Source of the DNA: Sedimentisphaerales bacterium
Lineage (GTDB): Bacteria; Planctomycetota; Phycisphaerae; Sedimentisphaerales; Anaerobacaceae
Assembly (NCBI GenBank): GCA_016935195.1
Contig: JAFGRL010000017.1
Coordinates: 1 to 64,000 of the forward strand
Reading direction: 5' to 3'
Length of the DNA: 64,000 nt
The notes beneath the pieces were generated by a model, which did no database searches, had not been told where the DNA came from, and saw only the letters and a list, made by a program, of their open reading frames with translations. Position numbers and translations under genes: made by a program. Position 1 is the first letter of the stretch. Each line of letters starts with the position of its first letter. Below, piece by piece: positions 51,297 through 61,371 of the stretch.

Positions 51297-52829
51297 ATGG
51301 CAAGAGAAATGCTTGTAAATGTCGCCGAAACCGAAGAATGCAGAGTAGCGATAGTTGATGACGGTTCACTCGAAGAATTATATATCGAAAGAGCAGGCCT
51401 AAGCAGGCATGTCGGCAACATTTATAAGGCAAAAGTGGTAAATGTCGAATCCGGAATCCAGGCAGCGTTTCTGGATTTCGGAATTGGCAAAAACGGCTTT
51501 CTGCATGTCAGCGACCTCCATCCACGCTATTTTGCAGAAACAAAAGGCACAAGCCAGGGTGCTGAAAAAATAGGCCGGAGAACCGCCTTAAAGGAAAGGC
51601 TGCCGATTCAAAAGTGCCTGCACAAGGGCGACGAACTCGTCGTACAGGTTACAAAGGAAGGACTCAAAGGAAAAGGACCAACCCTCAGCACATATCTTGC
51701 TCTGCCCGGAAAGTATCTTGTTATGATGCCCTGGATGCAAAAACACGGCATCTCTCATAAAATCGATGATGACCAGGAGCGAAAGAGACTGCGCCAAATA
51801 CTACAAGAGAGCAAACCGCCGAAGCAGCAGGGTTTTATTATTCGAACGGCAGGTCTGGGATGCTCTAAGAGCGATATCCAAAACGATTTAAGATATCTTC
51901 AACGGCTCTGGAAGGCTATCGAAAAAAGGATAGATGCACAAAAAGCACCGGGCGAGATCTACCAGGAATCAGACCTCGTTATCCGCACACTAAGGGATGT
52001 CTTCAACAGCAAGATAAGCAGAATAATTTGCGACTCACAAAATGTAGTTAAGAAAATTAAAGACTTTCTCGCAATAGCTACTCCACGACTTAAACGCCGC
52101 GTATCACACTACGATGACAGAGTACCACTTTTCCACAACTATGGCATCGAAGACGAAATCACTAAAATTCAGTCCAGAACCGTCCAGCTTAAAAGCGGTG
52201 GTTCAATTATAATAGAGCAAACAGAGGCCCTGGTCTCCATAGATGTGAACAGCGGCAAATACCGAAAGCATCAAAATGCCGAACAAACGGCTTACAAAAT
52301 CAACATTGAGGCAGCAGCCGAAATCGCCCGGCAGCTTAGGTTAAGAGACCTTGGCGGCCTGATAATTTGTGACTTCATAGATATGAGGAACCAAAAGCAC
52401 CGCAGGGATGTTGAAAAGAACTTTCGAAACGCCGTTAAAGCAGACCGTGCCCGCAACAAAATACTCAGAATAAGCAGATTCGGCATCATAGAAATGACAC
52501 GGCAGAGAATGCGCCCCTCCCTGCAGTCGGCCACCTATTTGGCCTGTCCACATTGCGGCGGAACGGGCTTTGTCAAAAGCCACGAGTCACTCGCTATTGA
52601 AATAATACGTTTGCTAAATCTTTCTGCAACAAAGGAGAATATCAAACGTCTCGAGCTGTTTGTCTCACCGGAAGCTGCTGATTATCTGCAGAATGAGAAA
52701 AGAACCGCCATCGCCCAGATGGAGCAACAAAGCGACAAGCGGATTATAATTCGCTCCTCTTCCGGCTACACCGGTGAAAAACACGACCTGGTTTGCTACA
52801 ACGAGCAAGGCACCGTGGTAAAGTTGTAG
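51297..52829 (+). CDS. rng: ribonuclease E/G family protein
   Basis: S1-like YIERAGLSRHVGNIYKAKVVNVESGIQAAFLDFGIGKNGFLH; ALVSIDVNSGKYRKHQNAEQTAYKINIEAAAEIARQLRLRDLGGLIICDFIDM; CPHCGGTG. Confidence 0.96.
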   Translation: MAREMLVNVAETEECRVAIVDDGSLEELYIERAGLSRHVGNIYKAKVVNVESGIQAAFLDFGIGKNGFLHVSDLHPRYFAETKGTSQGAEKIGRRTALKERLPIQKCLHKGDELVVQVTKEGLKGKGPTLSTYLALPGKYLVMMPWMQKHGISHKIDDDQERKRLRQILQESKPPKQQGFIIRTAGLGCSKSDIQNDLRYLQRLWKAIEKRIDAQKAPGEIYQESDLVIRTLRDVFNSKISRIICDSQNVVKKIKDFLAIATPRLKRRVSHYDDRVPLFHNYGIEDEITKIQSRTVQLKSGGSIIIEQTEALVSIDVNSGKYRKHQNAEQTAYKINIEAAAEIARQLRLRDLGGLIICDFIDMRNQKHRRDVEKNFRNAVKADRARNKILRISRFGIIEMTRQRMRPSLQSATYLACPHCGGTGFVKSHESLAIEIIRLLNLSATKENIKRLELFVSPEAADYLQNEKRTAIAQMEQQSDKRIIIRSSSGYTGEKHDLVCYNEQGTVVKL

Positions 52830-52894
52830 GAATCACATATAATTATCTATTTGAAACTCTATCTAACCAACAAACTAATTTGGAGCTTAACAAA

Positions 52895-53872
52895 GTGAAA
52901 TTCGACCTTGATTATGCTCGAAGAGTGATCGAAAGCGAATCCGAAGCTATCAAAAGCATCACGCGAATAGTTGATGACTCGTTCGCTACAGCTGCTATGA
53001 TGCTCTATCAGTGCAAGGGCTCGGCCATAGTAAGCGGCATAGGCAAAGCCGGTATCATAGGCCGGAAAATAAGCGCAACTTTGGCTTCTACCGGAACACC
53101 GAGCCACTTTCTGCATCCGGCCGAAGCCGTCCACGGCGACCTTGGCAGAGTTCGAGAAGGTGATGTTGTTCTCGTCTTAAGCTATGGGGGTGAAACTGAA
53201 GAAGTCATTCGACTAATAAACCTTGTCAAACAACTGCAGGTGCAACTTATAGCAATGACCTCAGACGAGGATTCAACGTTGAGCAGACACAGTGACGTGG
53301 TTCTTTGTCTGGGTAAAATGTCCGAGGCCTGTCCGCTCGGTGTCGCCCCAAGCGTTTCAACCACCTGTATGCTTGCAGTTGGCGATGCACTTGCATTTAC
53401 GGTTATGAAGGCAAGAAACTTTAGTGTCGAGGACTATGTAAGATTCCACCCCGGGGGCTCACTCGGCTCGAAACTTATGACCGTAGAGCAGTCTATGATG
53501 TTCAAGCCCGGGGAAAAGCTGCCTATAGTTAATGTCAACTCTACACTTAAACAGATGCTTGAAAAAACAAAGGATATTAAACGCCATGGTGCGGTAATGG
53601 TCGTTGACAATAATGGAAGATTGGCTGGAATAATCACTGATGCTGACCTGCGCAGGCTCATTACCAAACAAGGCCCAGGTGCCTTCGAAGTAAACACCGG
53701 CAAAGCTATGACATCTGACTGTAAAAGAATAAGAATTGATGCTCTTGCAGCCGAGGCTACAGCAATGTTTCACAAATACAGAATTGACGAACTGCCGGTT
53801 GTTGACCGTGATGATAGGCCTGTTGGTCTGATAGATGTACAGGATATTGTTACAATAAAAGTTGTCGGCTAA
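52895..53872 (+). CDS. kdsD: arabinose-5-phosphate isomerase KdsD/KpsF (SIS + 2 CBS)
   Basis: GTG start at 52895 with ggag upstream is more plausible than 52793; GIGKAGIIGRKISATLASTGTPSHFLHPAEAVHGDLGRV; FHPGGSLGSKLM; CBS pair. Confidence 0.93.
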   Translation: MKFDLDYARRVIESESEAIKSITRIVDDSFATAAMMLYQCKGSAIVSGIGKAGIIGRKISATLASTGTPSHFLHPAEAVHGDLGRVREGDVVLVLSYGGETEEVIRLINLVKQLQVQLIAMTSDEDSTLSRHSDVVLCLGKMSEACPLGVAPSVSTTCMLAVGDALAFTVMKARNFSVEDYVRFHPGGSLGSKLMTVEQSMMFKPGEKLPIVNVNSTLKQMLEKTKDIKRHGAVMVVDNNGRLAGIITDADLRRLITKQGPGAFEVNTGKAMTSDCKRIRIDALAAEATAMFHKYRIDELPVVDRDDRPVGLIDVQDIVTIKVVG

Positions 53873-54436
53873 TTGAAAAAAATCATTACATTAACAGGAG
53901 TTAGGGAAGTGAGCAAAAATTCCCAGCCCAGGCTTGAAAATATACAAATGCTAATACTTGATGTGGACGGAGTTCTAACCGATGGCACCATCATAGTCAA
54001 TGCTGATGGGACCGAAAGCAAATCCTTCAGTGCCCTTGACGGCCATGGAATTCGCCTCTGGAAAAGGTCCGGCTTAAAAGTCGCCTTTTTAAGTGGCCGT
54101 AAATCCGAACCGACAGTACACAGAGCCAGACAGCTCGAAGTTGACTATGTACTCGAAGATTGTCACGACAAACTAAAAACTTTGAAAAACCTTCTTGAGA
54201 AACTATCCCTGGCACCGGAGGAAATTGCCTATATTGGCGATGATTGGCCGGACCTGCCGGTTATAAAGTACGTGGGCTTCGGTGTTGCCACAGCCAATGC
54301 GGCCGAAGAAGTTAAGCAACACGCAGATTATATCACAACATCCAAAGGAGGAAACGGAGCCATCCGTGAAACGGTCGAATATATTCTCAAAAATAACAAC
54401 AAATGGCAGCAGCTTGTTGAAAGATACACACTCTAA
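53873..54436 (+). CDS. kdsC: 3-deoxy-D-manno-octulosonate 8-phosphate phosphatase (KdsC, HAD family)
   Basis: MLILDVDGVLTDGTIIVNADGTESKSFSALDGHGIRLWKRSGLKVAFLSGRKS; YIGDDWPDLPV; alternative GTG start at 53909. Confidence 0.93.
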   Translation: MKKIITLTGVREVSKNSQPRLENIQMLILDVDGVLTDGTIIVNADGTESKSFSALDGHGIRLWKRSGLKVAFLSGRKSEPTVHRARQLEVDYVLEDCHDKLKTLKNLLEKLSLAPEEIAYIGDDWPDLPVIKYVGFGVATANAAEEVKQHADYITTSKGGNGAIRETVEYILKNNNKWQQLVERYTL

Positions 54437-54454
54437 GGTCAATAAGGCAAAACT

Positions 54455-56626
54455 ATGGCATTTGAAACCCGTAAATTATTAACAGGCCTGTTCTCACTGC
54501 TGGCAGTTTTGCTGATTTATTTACTCTACTGCTGGATTAGTAATACTCCCGAAATTAATATCGCAACTAACCTGCAGGAGGTCAATAACAATGCAGATGC
54601 AAACACACCTCAGAAACAAGGTGATATTGGTGTAGTAGGCGGTGTCGGCGTGGGATCTGCACAGGTAGCAGAGTTTATAACACTAAATAAGGATAACCAA
54701 ACAGAGAGAAAATTCGGTTTCGAAAAACTTCTACACAAAACCGGGAAGAACTGGCAAATAGAAAAGCCATATATGACTATCTTCCGCCCAGACCTTAGCT
54801 GCCACTTAACTGCCGAGACGGGTAATGTCATAGTGGATGAGGCTCTCGGCAAACCCAGCCCGACAGACGCAACGCTTACAGGAAATGTCAAGATTCACAT
54901 CTCGCCGGAAAACAGCAGCGATATTCAGGACACATATATCTACCTTGATGAGATAACCTTCATTAGTGATAAATCTCAATTATCTACTGCCGGCCCAGTA
55001 AAACTTGTATCCCCGAACGCAAATATGTCCGGCACAGGCCTGGAAGTCGTCTATAATGACCGGGCTAATCGCCTCGAATATCTTAGAGTAATCCAGCTTG
55101 ATACTTTAAAACTCAAAATACCAAAGCAGCATTCTGCCGCTCTGAGATCACCTACTGAGCCGTCTCAGACTGCTTATGAAAGCAAAGTCGAAAAACCAAC
55201 CGAAACAAGCTCACAACAAAACAAAGCTGACTCTTCACAAAAGACCTTAAATTACAGATGTGGATTCGATGGAAATGTTGTTATCAAAAGTCCTGAGCAA
55301 ATAATCTCTGCCAAGCAGGTCTATATAAACAACATCTTCATTCCGAAAGAATCATCTGAAGCTGACAAAGACGATTCCACAAGTAGAAATAGCAAACGAA
55401 TGGGCAACTCTGCGGAAAATGACAGAAAATCTCAAGACTCAGGTGAATTTACTGATATTACCATCACCTGTGATAATGGTGTTATCATTACTCCTGTGGA
55501 TTCTGCGTTAACATTCGAGAGTTTCAAACAAAACAAAGCAAAGGACATCGAAGCAGTTCAACCGGAAAAAATCGACCCAAAGAACTTTCCGGACAAACAC
55601 ACACTTGTCGCTGAAAAAATCGACTATTGTGCTCTGACTGACAAGACAGATGTAACCGGACCGCTTGAGCTAACTGTCCGGATTAACAGTTTGAACGATA
55701 CCGAAACCGAAAAAAAGTCCCTGCCCGCAAAGATATTTGCATCGGAAAAGGCCACATTTGACCATACGTCAAATTCTGTGCTTTTCGAAGGCAACTGCTC
55801 ATGCACGATGCGTCAGTTAAGTTCGACTTACGAGTTCAGTTACAGCCTGTGTGCACCTCAAATAACCGCAATACTGTCATCGGCCACTGCTCCCCTGGGC
55901 CCTGCCAGCTCGGTCAAGAGCGTTACTGCGACCGGTGGAAATGTGAAACTGGCAACACTGAAGATGCAAATCCAGAACAACCATATTGACACTAAACACA
56001 TCCAACCTGTCGATCAGGATAAGGTGCTAAGGGGTATGGAACTAAAATGTGCCAGGTTTGATTTCAACGCCGAGCAAAATCAAATTTCCGCAGCCGGGCC
56101 GGGTATAATGAAGATAAAAAATTTTAGCAATGACAATACCAACTCTCGGCTGTCTCGATGGGGTCTAAACAAACCCCATTGGGCCTTTCTGCAGGATTTT
56201 GCAACATTGGTATATTCCCTTAAGACACATCTGCTGACAGCTAATGCCGAACCTAAGCAGATGCTGCGCATCGACTACATACCCATAACAAAAGATCGCT
56301 ACGACCAATACATCACCATTTACACCACAGCTATAAAGACTCAGCTTGCGGAGACATCAAGCGGACAATTCGAAATTCGCTCACTCAATGCAGACGATGG
56401 CGTCTTTTACGAACAGCAAACCTTAAAAAGTGAAAGTACAGTACCCAAAACTCTGTACTTCTCAGCTAATGAAATGCTATATGAAGCTGAAGATGGCAAA
56501 ATTAAAGCCTGGGGCAACGACGGGCAGCCATGCCTGCTCAACGGCGCTCTCGTAGACGGCATCGAGTGCAATCTCAAGACAGGCAAAGCAAAAAATAAAA
56601 TCTTTGCTCCTGGTTCATTAAGATAA
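54455..56626 (+). CDS. large membrane-anchored LptC/OstA-like protein
   Basis: N-term TM then beta-rich sequence with LTAETGNVIVDEALGKPSPTDATLTGNVKIHI (OstA/LptC-like); downstream of kdsD-kdsC. Confidence 0.65.
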   Translation: MAFETRKLLTGLFSLLAVLLIYLLYCWISNTPEINIATNLQEVNNNADANTPQKQGDIGVVGGVGVGSAQVAEFITLNKDNQTERKFGFEKLLHKTGKNWQIEKPYMTIFRPDLSCHLTAETGNVIVDEALGKPSPTDATLTGNVKIHISPENSSDIQDTYIYLDEITFISDKSQLSTAGPVKLVSPNANMSGTGLEVVYNDRANRLEYLRVIQLDTLKLKIPKQHSAALRSPTEPSQTAYESKVEKPTETSSQQNKADSSQKTLNYRCGFDGNVVIKSPEQIISAKQVYINNIFIPKESSEADKDDSTSRNSKRMGNSAENDRKSQDSGEFTDITITCDNGVIITPVDSALTFESFKQNKAKDIEAVQPEKIDPKNFPDKHTLVAEKIDYCALTDKTDVTGPLELTVRINSLNDTETEKKSLPAKIFASEKATFDHTSNSVLFEGNCSCTMRQLSSTYEFSYSLCAPQITAILSSATAPLGPASSVKSVTATGGNVKLATLKMQIQNNHIDTKHIQPVDQDKVLRGMELKCARFDFNAEQNQISAAGPGIMKIKNFSNDNTNSRLSRWGLNKPHWAFLQDFATLVYSLKTHLLTANAEPKQMLRIDYIPITKDRYDQYITIYTTAIKTQLAETSSGQFEIRSLNADDGVFYEQQTLKSESTVPKTLYFSANEMLYEAEDGKIKAWGNDGQPCLLNGALVDGIECNLKTGKAKNKIFAPGSLR

Positions 56627-56933
56627 CACCAATAAGCCGTCTTTCACTTAAAGTCTATTGTGTCGTGCAAAAAACATCTCATTTCAAACTTTTTTTAAGG
56701 TTGAACCAAGTGCCCCTGAGTACACTTTTATGGGACGTCAACAGCTGCCATTAAATAGAAAAAATTTACTATACTATATGTTGTGATAAACTACTCTCTG
56801 CCTTGTATTTTGTGTCAATAGTTATAGGACAATCTCTATGTTTCACCACAGTTGTTAAAGAAAAAGTTTTATTACTGCCGATACTTCGATACATTGCACT
56901 TAAGCAGTTACTTTTTTTAAGGGCATAAATCTT

Positions 56934-57083
56934 ATGAGCAAAAGGGAATTGATTGATTGTATTTGTGAGATAAACAAAAGCGCAAAGCCCGAATTTCTCG
57001 CTAATTTCTCTGAGGAACAATTAAGGCTTTACCTTGAGAACCTGATGGAACTGGATTTGGCAGAGCTGGCTGCTTGCCCATAG
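56934..57083 (+). CDS. small conserved-looking ORF (49 aa)
   Basis: ATG at 56934: MSKRELIDCICEINKSAKPEFLANFSEEQLRLYLENLMELDLAELAACP; below the 60-aa cutoff of the supplied track; coding-like composition. Confidence 0.55.
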   Translation: MSKRELIDCICEINKSAKPEFLANFSEEQLRLYLENLMELDLAELAACP

Positions 57084-57114
57084 ATTGCCCCCTATCGAAA
57101 AACTTAAAACTTTT

Positions 57115-58269
57115 TTAAGGGCCCCCCTGCGAGTCTGCCTGGCTCTGCGAACTGCTTTCGACTGGTTCTGTCGGCTTGGCCGGCTTAATGAATGGAATAA
57201 GCTCAGGGGCTTTATCTGGCGACAGCGGCGCTGCAAGCTCAGCTACGTTATTCTGCTTAAATTCTGCGACGACTGGTACCACCTCGTTTGGCACATAGAA
57301 AATAAAATCAATCCATTTTACGCTGCCATCGAAATCTTGTGAGGACAGTTTTATTATGTGGCTTAGTTTTGCCAATTGAATCTTGCCAGGCGTCCCCACG
57401 TAACCTGCTGGGTAAACATCGACACCGTTACCTGAAAACACATCAGCTCGCTGGGTTTTCAGCTTACATACAACCCTTACCTGCCCAAGTGTGAATTTCT
57501 CAACCGCTGGCAAAGCACTTCTCTTAATCCCAATGCGGACAATTGTCAGTTCGCACCCGCTCTTTGGTTCTATTACCCGGTTAGGATCCGCTGAGATTCT
57601 GAGCCCTTCCGGTGCAGGCCACAGGCTTTCTTTTGAAACCGTTATAGCCTGTGAAGTCGTAACAATTGGTACATCGTCCGAAGAATTGAGCTTGTTCAAA
57701 AAGAGCTGATCCAGGAAGTCAGCACGCAGGACCGCAAAGCTGTTCCTCCCGCTGAAGCTGCCCCTGCTGATAGTGCTGAACCAGCCCACTGCAAATCCAT
57801 CGGCATTGAGCAGTGATTTTCCTGGCAAATCAGGATTGGGATTGAGCTTATCAAAGCGCTCGTAAGGAATATTATTCGATAATGGTGCCATTGCAAGAGC
57901 TGTAAGTACCAGCCCTGATGCGATAAGGCCCAGCAAAGCACCGCAAACAATACGCCCAGCCCGTTCTGCAATTACGCCTAAGTCAATCTTCTCCCGGACT
58001 ATCTGAGCTATGGCTGTCTGTAAAATCGCAAAAGCAACAACAAACAGCAGAGCAAAACACAGTGCCGGTGCCCAGGGTACTAAACCGGCATTGCGACTGC
58101 TTTGGCCCCGGCTGATAAATACATTCGCAAGGGCTTCAAAATAGCCGAAGGCAACCACACTAGAGCAAATTACAGCCATTATAGTGGCAAAGGCTTTAAC
58201 AAGCGTTCCTTTGATATACTGATAAGCCACACAGCCAACAATAATCACCAACACTAATAAACTTGACAT
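57115..58269 (-). CDS. CvpA-family membrane protein with C-terminal extension
   Basis: LLVLVIIVGCVAYQYIKGTLVKAFATIMAVICSSVVAFGYFEALA; four-TM CvpA-like N-term. Confidence 0.75.
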   Translation of the reverse strand: MSSLLVLVIIVGCVAYQYIKGTLVKAFATIMAVICSSVVAFGYFEALANVFISRGQSSRNAGLVPWAPALCFALLFVVAFAILQTAIAQIVREKIDLGVIAERAGRIVCGALLGLIASGLVLTALAMAPLSNNIPYERFDKLNPNPDLPGKSLLNADGFAVGWFSTISRGSFSGRNSFAVLRADFLDQLFLNKLNSSDDVPIVTTSQAITVSKESLWPAPEGLRISADPNRVIEPKSGCELTIVRIGIKRSALPAVEKFTLGQVRVVCKLKTQRADVFSGNGVDVYPAGYVGTPGKIQLAKLSHIIKLSSQDFDGSVKWIDFIFYVPNEVVPVVAEFKQNNVAELAAPLSPDKAPELIPFIKPAKPTEPVESSSQSQADSQGGP

Positions 58270-58427
58270 CGCTGGGTATCTCCGATTACTGCCTTGTCTC
58301 TTACGACCGTTACTGTCTCAACTGAAAGAACTAATATTCTCAAACTGGCCGATTTATGGTTAAAAATTGACGTAACCCTTTATTTAAAAATATGTTCTGT
58401 AACACAAAAAGTTCAATAAAACCAGTC

Positions 58428-58444
58428 ATCCGCCGCAGGCGGAT
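58428..58444. repeat. perfect 7-bp-arm hairpin ATCCGCC-GCA-GGCGGAT
   Basis: in gap between pseudo-gspE end and cvpA-like start. Confidence 0.5.
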
Positions 58445-58506
58445 TCGGCACTTTTGCATTGTACATTTTGATTTTTGCATTCTTTGTCAGGTAATTAACA
58501 TAGCCT

Positions 58507-60168
58507 TTATGGCCTTTTCCTTTGATCTTTCTTTCGGGAAAGCACCCTTACCATTTCATTTATACATGTTGTGCCAGCAATTACCTTCTGCAGGGCGGTT
58601 TCCTGCAGATAGACCATTTTGGCGCGCCTGAATTGCGTGCCAACGTCAGCTAATGACTTCGACTGCTTTATAACCTCTCTTAGCTGATCATTTATCATAA
58701 TGATCTCGAAGATAGCCATTCTGCCTACAAAACCTATCCCCTGACAATTCTCGCAGGTTCTGGATTTACCACGTTTGTCATATACTACCTTGCCTGCCCT
58801 ATAAAACACTTTTGCTTTTTCTGGCGGGATATTAAATTTGCGGAGAATCTCCGGATTGGGGCTGTAGGCCTGCTTACATTCATCACAGAGAACCCGAAGC
58901 AATCTTTGGTTGACTATCCCAATGAGTGTATCAGCAACCAAATTCTTATCGCCTGCGAACTTAATCCATCTGGCCAGTGCTTTTAGCACATTATCTGCTT
59001 CAACCGTAGCATATACAATTTTTCCGTCTTTGGCCGCAGCGCAGGCAACCTCAGCAGTCTCCGTATCAGCACAGTCAGCAACACCCACTATGTCAGGACC
59101 CATCCTCACAATAGACAATAGTTTCTTTGCATATGTTGTAACACCTGTATCGCTTAAAGCAAAGACTTCCTGGGTGATATTAGGCAAATCTACAACCACT
59201 TTTCGCTCAAGTGTGCTGATGCTGTAAACAAAGGGGTCGTGATTTCTGACAAGAGCGTAAAACGTTGTGGTAACACCGGAGTTTCTGGGGCCCGACACTA
59301 TAAACAGGCCCTGCTTCAAATGTCGTATTGTTTCAAGCTGCTCTCGTTGCTTAGACGATACACCGATATCAGACAACCTTGATATCTGTTGTTGCATTAT
59401 TTGCTTGAGCGCAATCTGTTCCCCCGCAGTGGAGCCGGCAGTAGCCAGTTCCCAGTCCGTGGTTTTTCCTTCACGGCGTACCCTGAATTTGCCTTTTTGA
59501 GGCTTGCGTCTTTCATCCATATCAAGGGCCGCCAGATTCTTAACGAAGCGAATGAAATATTCAGTCTGGTCTCTGGGCATTGCTGGCTGCTTCAATAGTG
59601 TTCCATCTACGTTGTATGTTACCTTGTATTCCTGAGCTGTGGGTGTAAAAAGTACATCGCTTGCTCTTCGCCAAATAGCATCGCTGAAAATATCGCACGC
59701 CATCTTATAGCCTAAGAAATCAGGGGTCTTGGGCTGTGGTAAAGGAACATCGTTATTATTTGCCGTTATAAACTTATAACTTTCAAGCTGTTCAATTGTT
59801 CTCTCTTGGTTAACGAATAGGTCCTTGATGTGTTCGATAGTAAGAATTCGGTCAAACTCCGGAACCTGGGTATTTCGGTGCATAACGTACCCTAATGATG
59901 AGGCTCCGACAACAATGATGTAAAACAGCAGGCCTACGACAAAAATAGGCGTCAGAAGCCAGATTACACTCCCTGCGGCCCCGGCGCCGAACACAACAGC
60001 CGCCCAAAAAGCCTCATTTGTACCAATTGCTCTGGCATCCCTGTACAGCCAGGACAGAAGCGCAATCCACAGAACAAATAAAACCACAAAGACAGCAAAT
60101 TTAGGTATTGATATATACCCCCCATATTCGACAGCAACAATTAAATCCGTCATTAAACACTCCATCAC
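58507..60168 (-). CDS. membrane-anchored GspE/PilB-family protein with degenerate ATPase motifs
   Basis: N-term hydrophobic segments; GspE-like core GLFIVSGPRNSGVTTTFYAL (Walker A Lys replaced by Val), MGPDIVGVADCADTETAEVA, C-terminal CDEC...CENC and GFVGRMAIFEI. Confidence 0.88.
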   Translation of the reverse strand: MMECLMTDLIVAVEYGGYISIPKFAVFVVLFVLWIALLSWLYRDARAIGTNEAFWAAVVFGAGAAGSVIWLLTPIFVVGLLFYIIVVGASSLGYVMHRNTQVPEFDRILTIEHIKDLFVNQERTIEQLESYKFITANNNDVPLPQPKTPDFLGYKMACDIFSDAIWRRASDVLFTPTAQEYKVTYNVDGTLLKQPAMPRDQTEYFIRFVKNLAALDMDERRKPQKGKFRVRREGKTTDWELATAGSTAGEQIALKQIMQQQISRLSDIGVSSKQREQLETIRHLKQGLFIVSGPRNSGVTTTFYALVRNHDPFVYSISTLERKVVVDLPNITQEVFALSDTGVTTYAKKLLSIVRMGPDIVGVADCADTETAEVACAAAKDGKIVYATVEADNVLKALARWIKFAGDKNLVADTLIGIVNQRLLRVLCDECKQAYSPNPEILRKFNIPPEKAKVFYRAGKVVYDKRGKSRTCENCQGIGFVGRMAIFEIIMINDQLREVIKQSKSLADVGTQFRRAKMVYLQETALQKVIAGTTCINEMVRVLSRKKDQRKRP

Positions 60169-60219
60169 GCAGGTTTCCTTTTTGAGAAACTTGCAAAATG
60201 TCCTTCTACAAATGAAAAA

Positions 60220-61371
60220 TCACAAAATACCGCCGGCAGTGGTCCTGATACCTTTAAGTGCCATCTTCAGCTCTTCCTTGTTGGGAGCATAATGATAAGC
60301 ATCTTTCGGATCTACCATACCTTCCTTAATCAGTGCGCAAAGATTGTCCGTAATGTCCTGCATCCCTTCTTCTTTAGCGCTTCGGATAACATTAGGCAAA
60401 TCAGCCTCACGCTCTTCTGAAATTAATTTCTTCACCGATGGATTTGCAAGCAAAATCTCTACTGCGGGTATCCTGTCTACACCTTCCTTGATGCATGGCA
60501 GCAGGGCCTGACTGATTATCGCCTTTATGGTAAGGCTTAAGGTTTGTCTTATCAAATCCCTTTCTGTCTGTGGAAACAAATCCAACAATCGTTGAACAGC
60601 CTGAGATGTATTTTGAGAATGCATTGTGCCGAAAACAAGATGGCCCGTCTCAGCGGCCCGCATACCGGCGCTTACGGTTTTTGCGTCGCGCATCTCTCCA
60701 ATAAACACCACATCAGGGTCCTGCCGCATAAGATATGTCAGCGCCTCTTCGAAATTCTGCACGTCAATACCAATCTCCCTTTGTGAAACAATAGCCTTTT
60801 TGTCTTTGAACAGATATTCAATAGGATCCTCAATCGTAACTATGTGGCACATACGTGTGGCGTTTATGTAATCTACCATTGAAGCGATAGTTGTGGTCTT
60901 GCCGCATCCGGTTGGACCAACCACCAAAACCAGCCCCTGGCTTTCATTGGCTATCTTTTCTAATATCTTGGGTAGATGAAGCTGCTCAAAAGGAGGCACT
61001 TCTGCATTCACACGACGTGCCGCAAGGCTTACAAAACCTCTCTGCCGAAATACGTTGATTCTGAAACGGTCCTCGCCGCCAATCTCATGTGCAAAATCCA
61101 GTGTGCCGAATTTAGCAAAAAACTCTTTCTGTGCCGGCGTGAGTATTTCGAAGATGAGATACTCAATTCTTTCCTCGGTCATAACCTCGCCGGTAGTGTC
61201 CTTTAATTGACCGAAAAGCCGCAATTTCGGCGGCTGACCCACTTTTAGATGAAGATCACTAGCGCGGGTTTTTATCGCCGCCCTGAAGTACTTATGAATC
61301 TCCGGCTCATGGTCCAAATACACCTGCGCATCAATAGGCTGCTTCTCAACCATAATTGCTTCTAACTCCAA
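60220..61371 (-). CDS. pilT: type IV pilus retraction-type ATPase PilT
   Basis: VVGPTGCGKTTTIASMVDYIN, TIEDPIEYLFKDKKAIVSQREIG, RQDPDVVFIGEMRDAKTVSAGMRAAETGHLVFGTMHSQNTSQAVQRLLDLFP. Confidence 0.96.
   Translation of the reverse strand: MELEAIMVEKQPIDAQVYLDHEPEIHKYFRAAIKTRASDLHLKVGQPPKLRLFGQLKDTTGEVMTEERIEYLIFEILTPAQKEFFAKFGTLDFAHEIGGEDRFRINVFRQRGFVSLAARRVNAEVPPFEQLHLPKILEKIANESQGLVLVVGPTGCGKTTTIASMVDYINATRMCHIVTIEDPIEYLFKDKKAIVSQREIGIDVQNFEEALTYLMRQDPDVVFIGEMRDAKTVSAGMRAAETGHLVFGTMHSQNTSQAVQRLLDLFPQTERDLIRQTLSLTIKAIISQALLPCIKEGVDRIPAVEILLANPSVKKLISEEREADLPNVIRSAKEEGMQDITDNLCALIKEGMVDPKDAYHYAPNKEELKMALKGIRTTAGGIL

Noticed and set aside
56769-57020. 83-aa minus-strand ORF
   Set aside because: Overlaps the more coding-like plus-strand 49-aa ORF and has no recognisable features.
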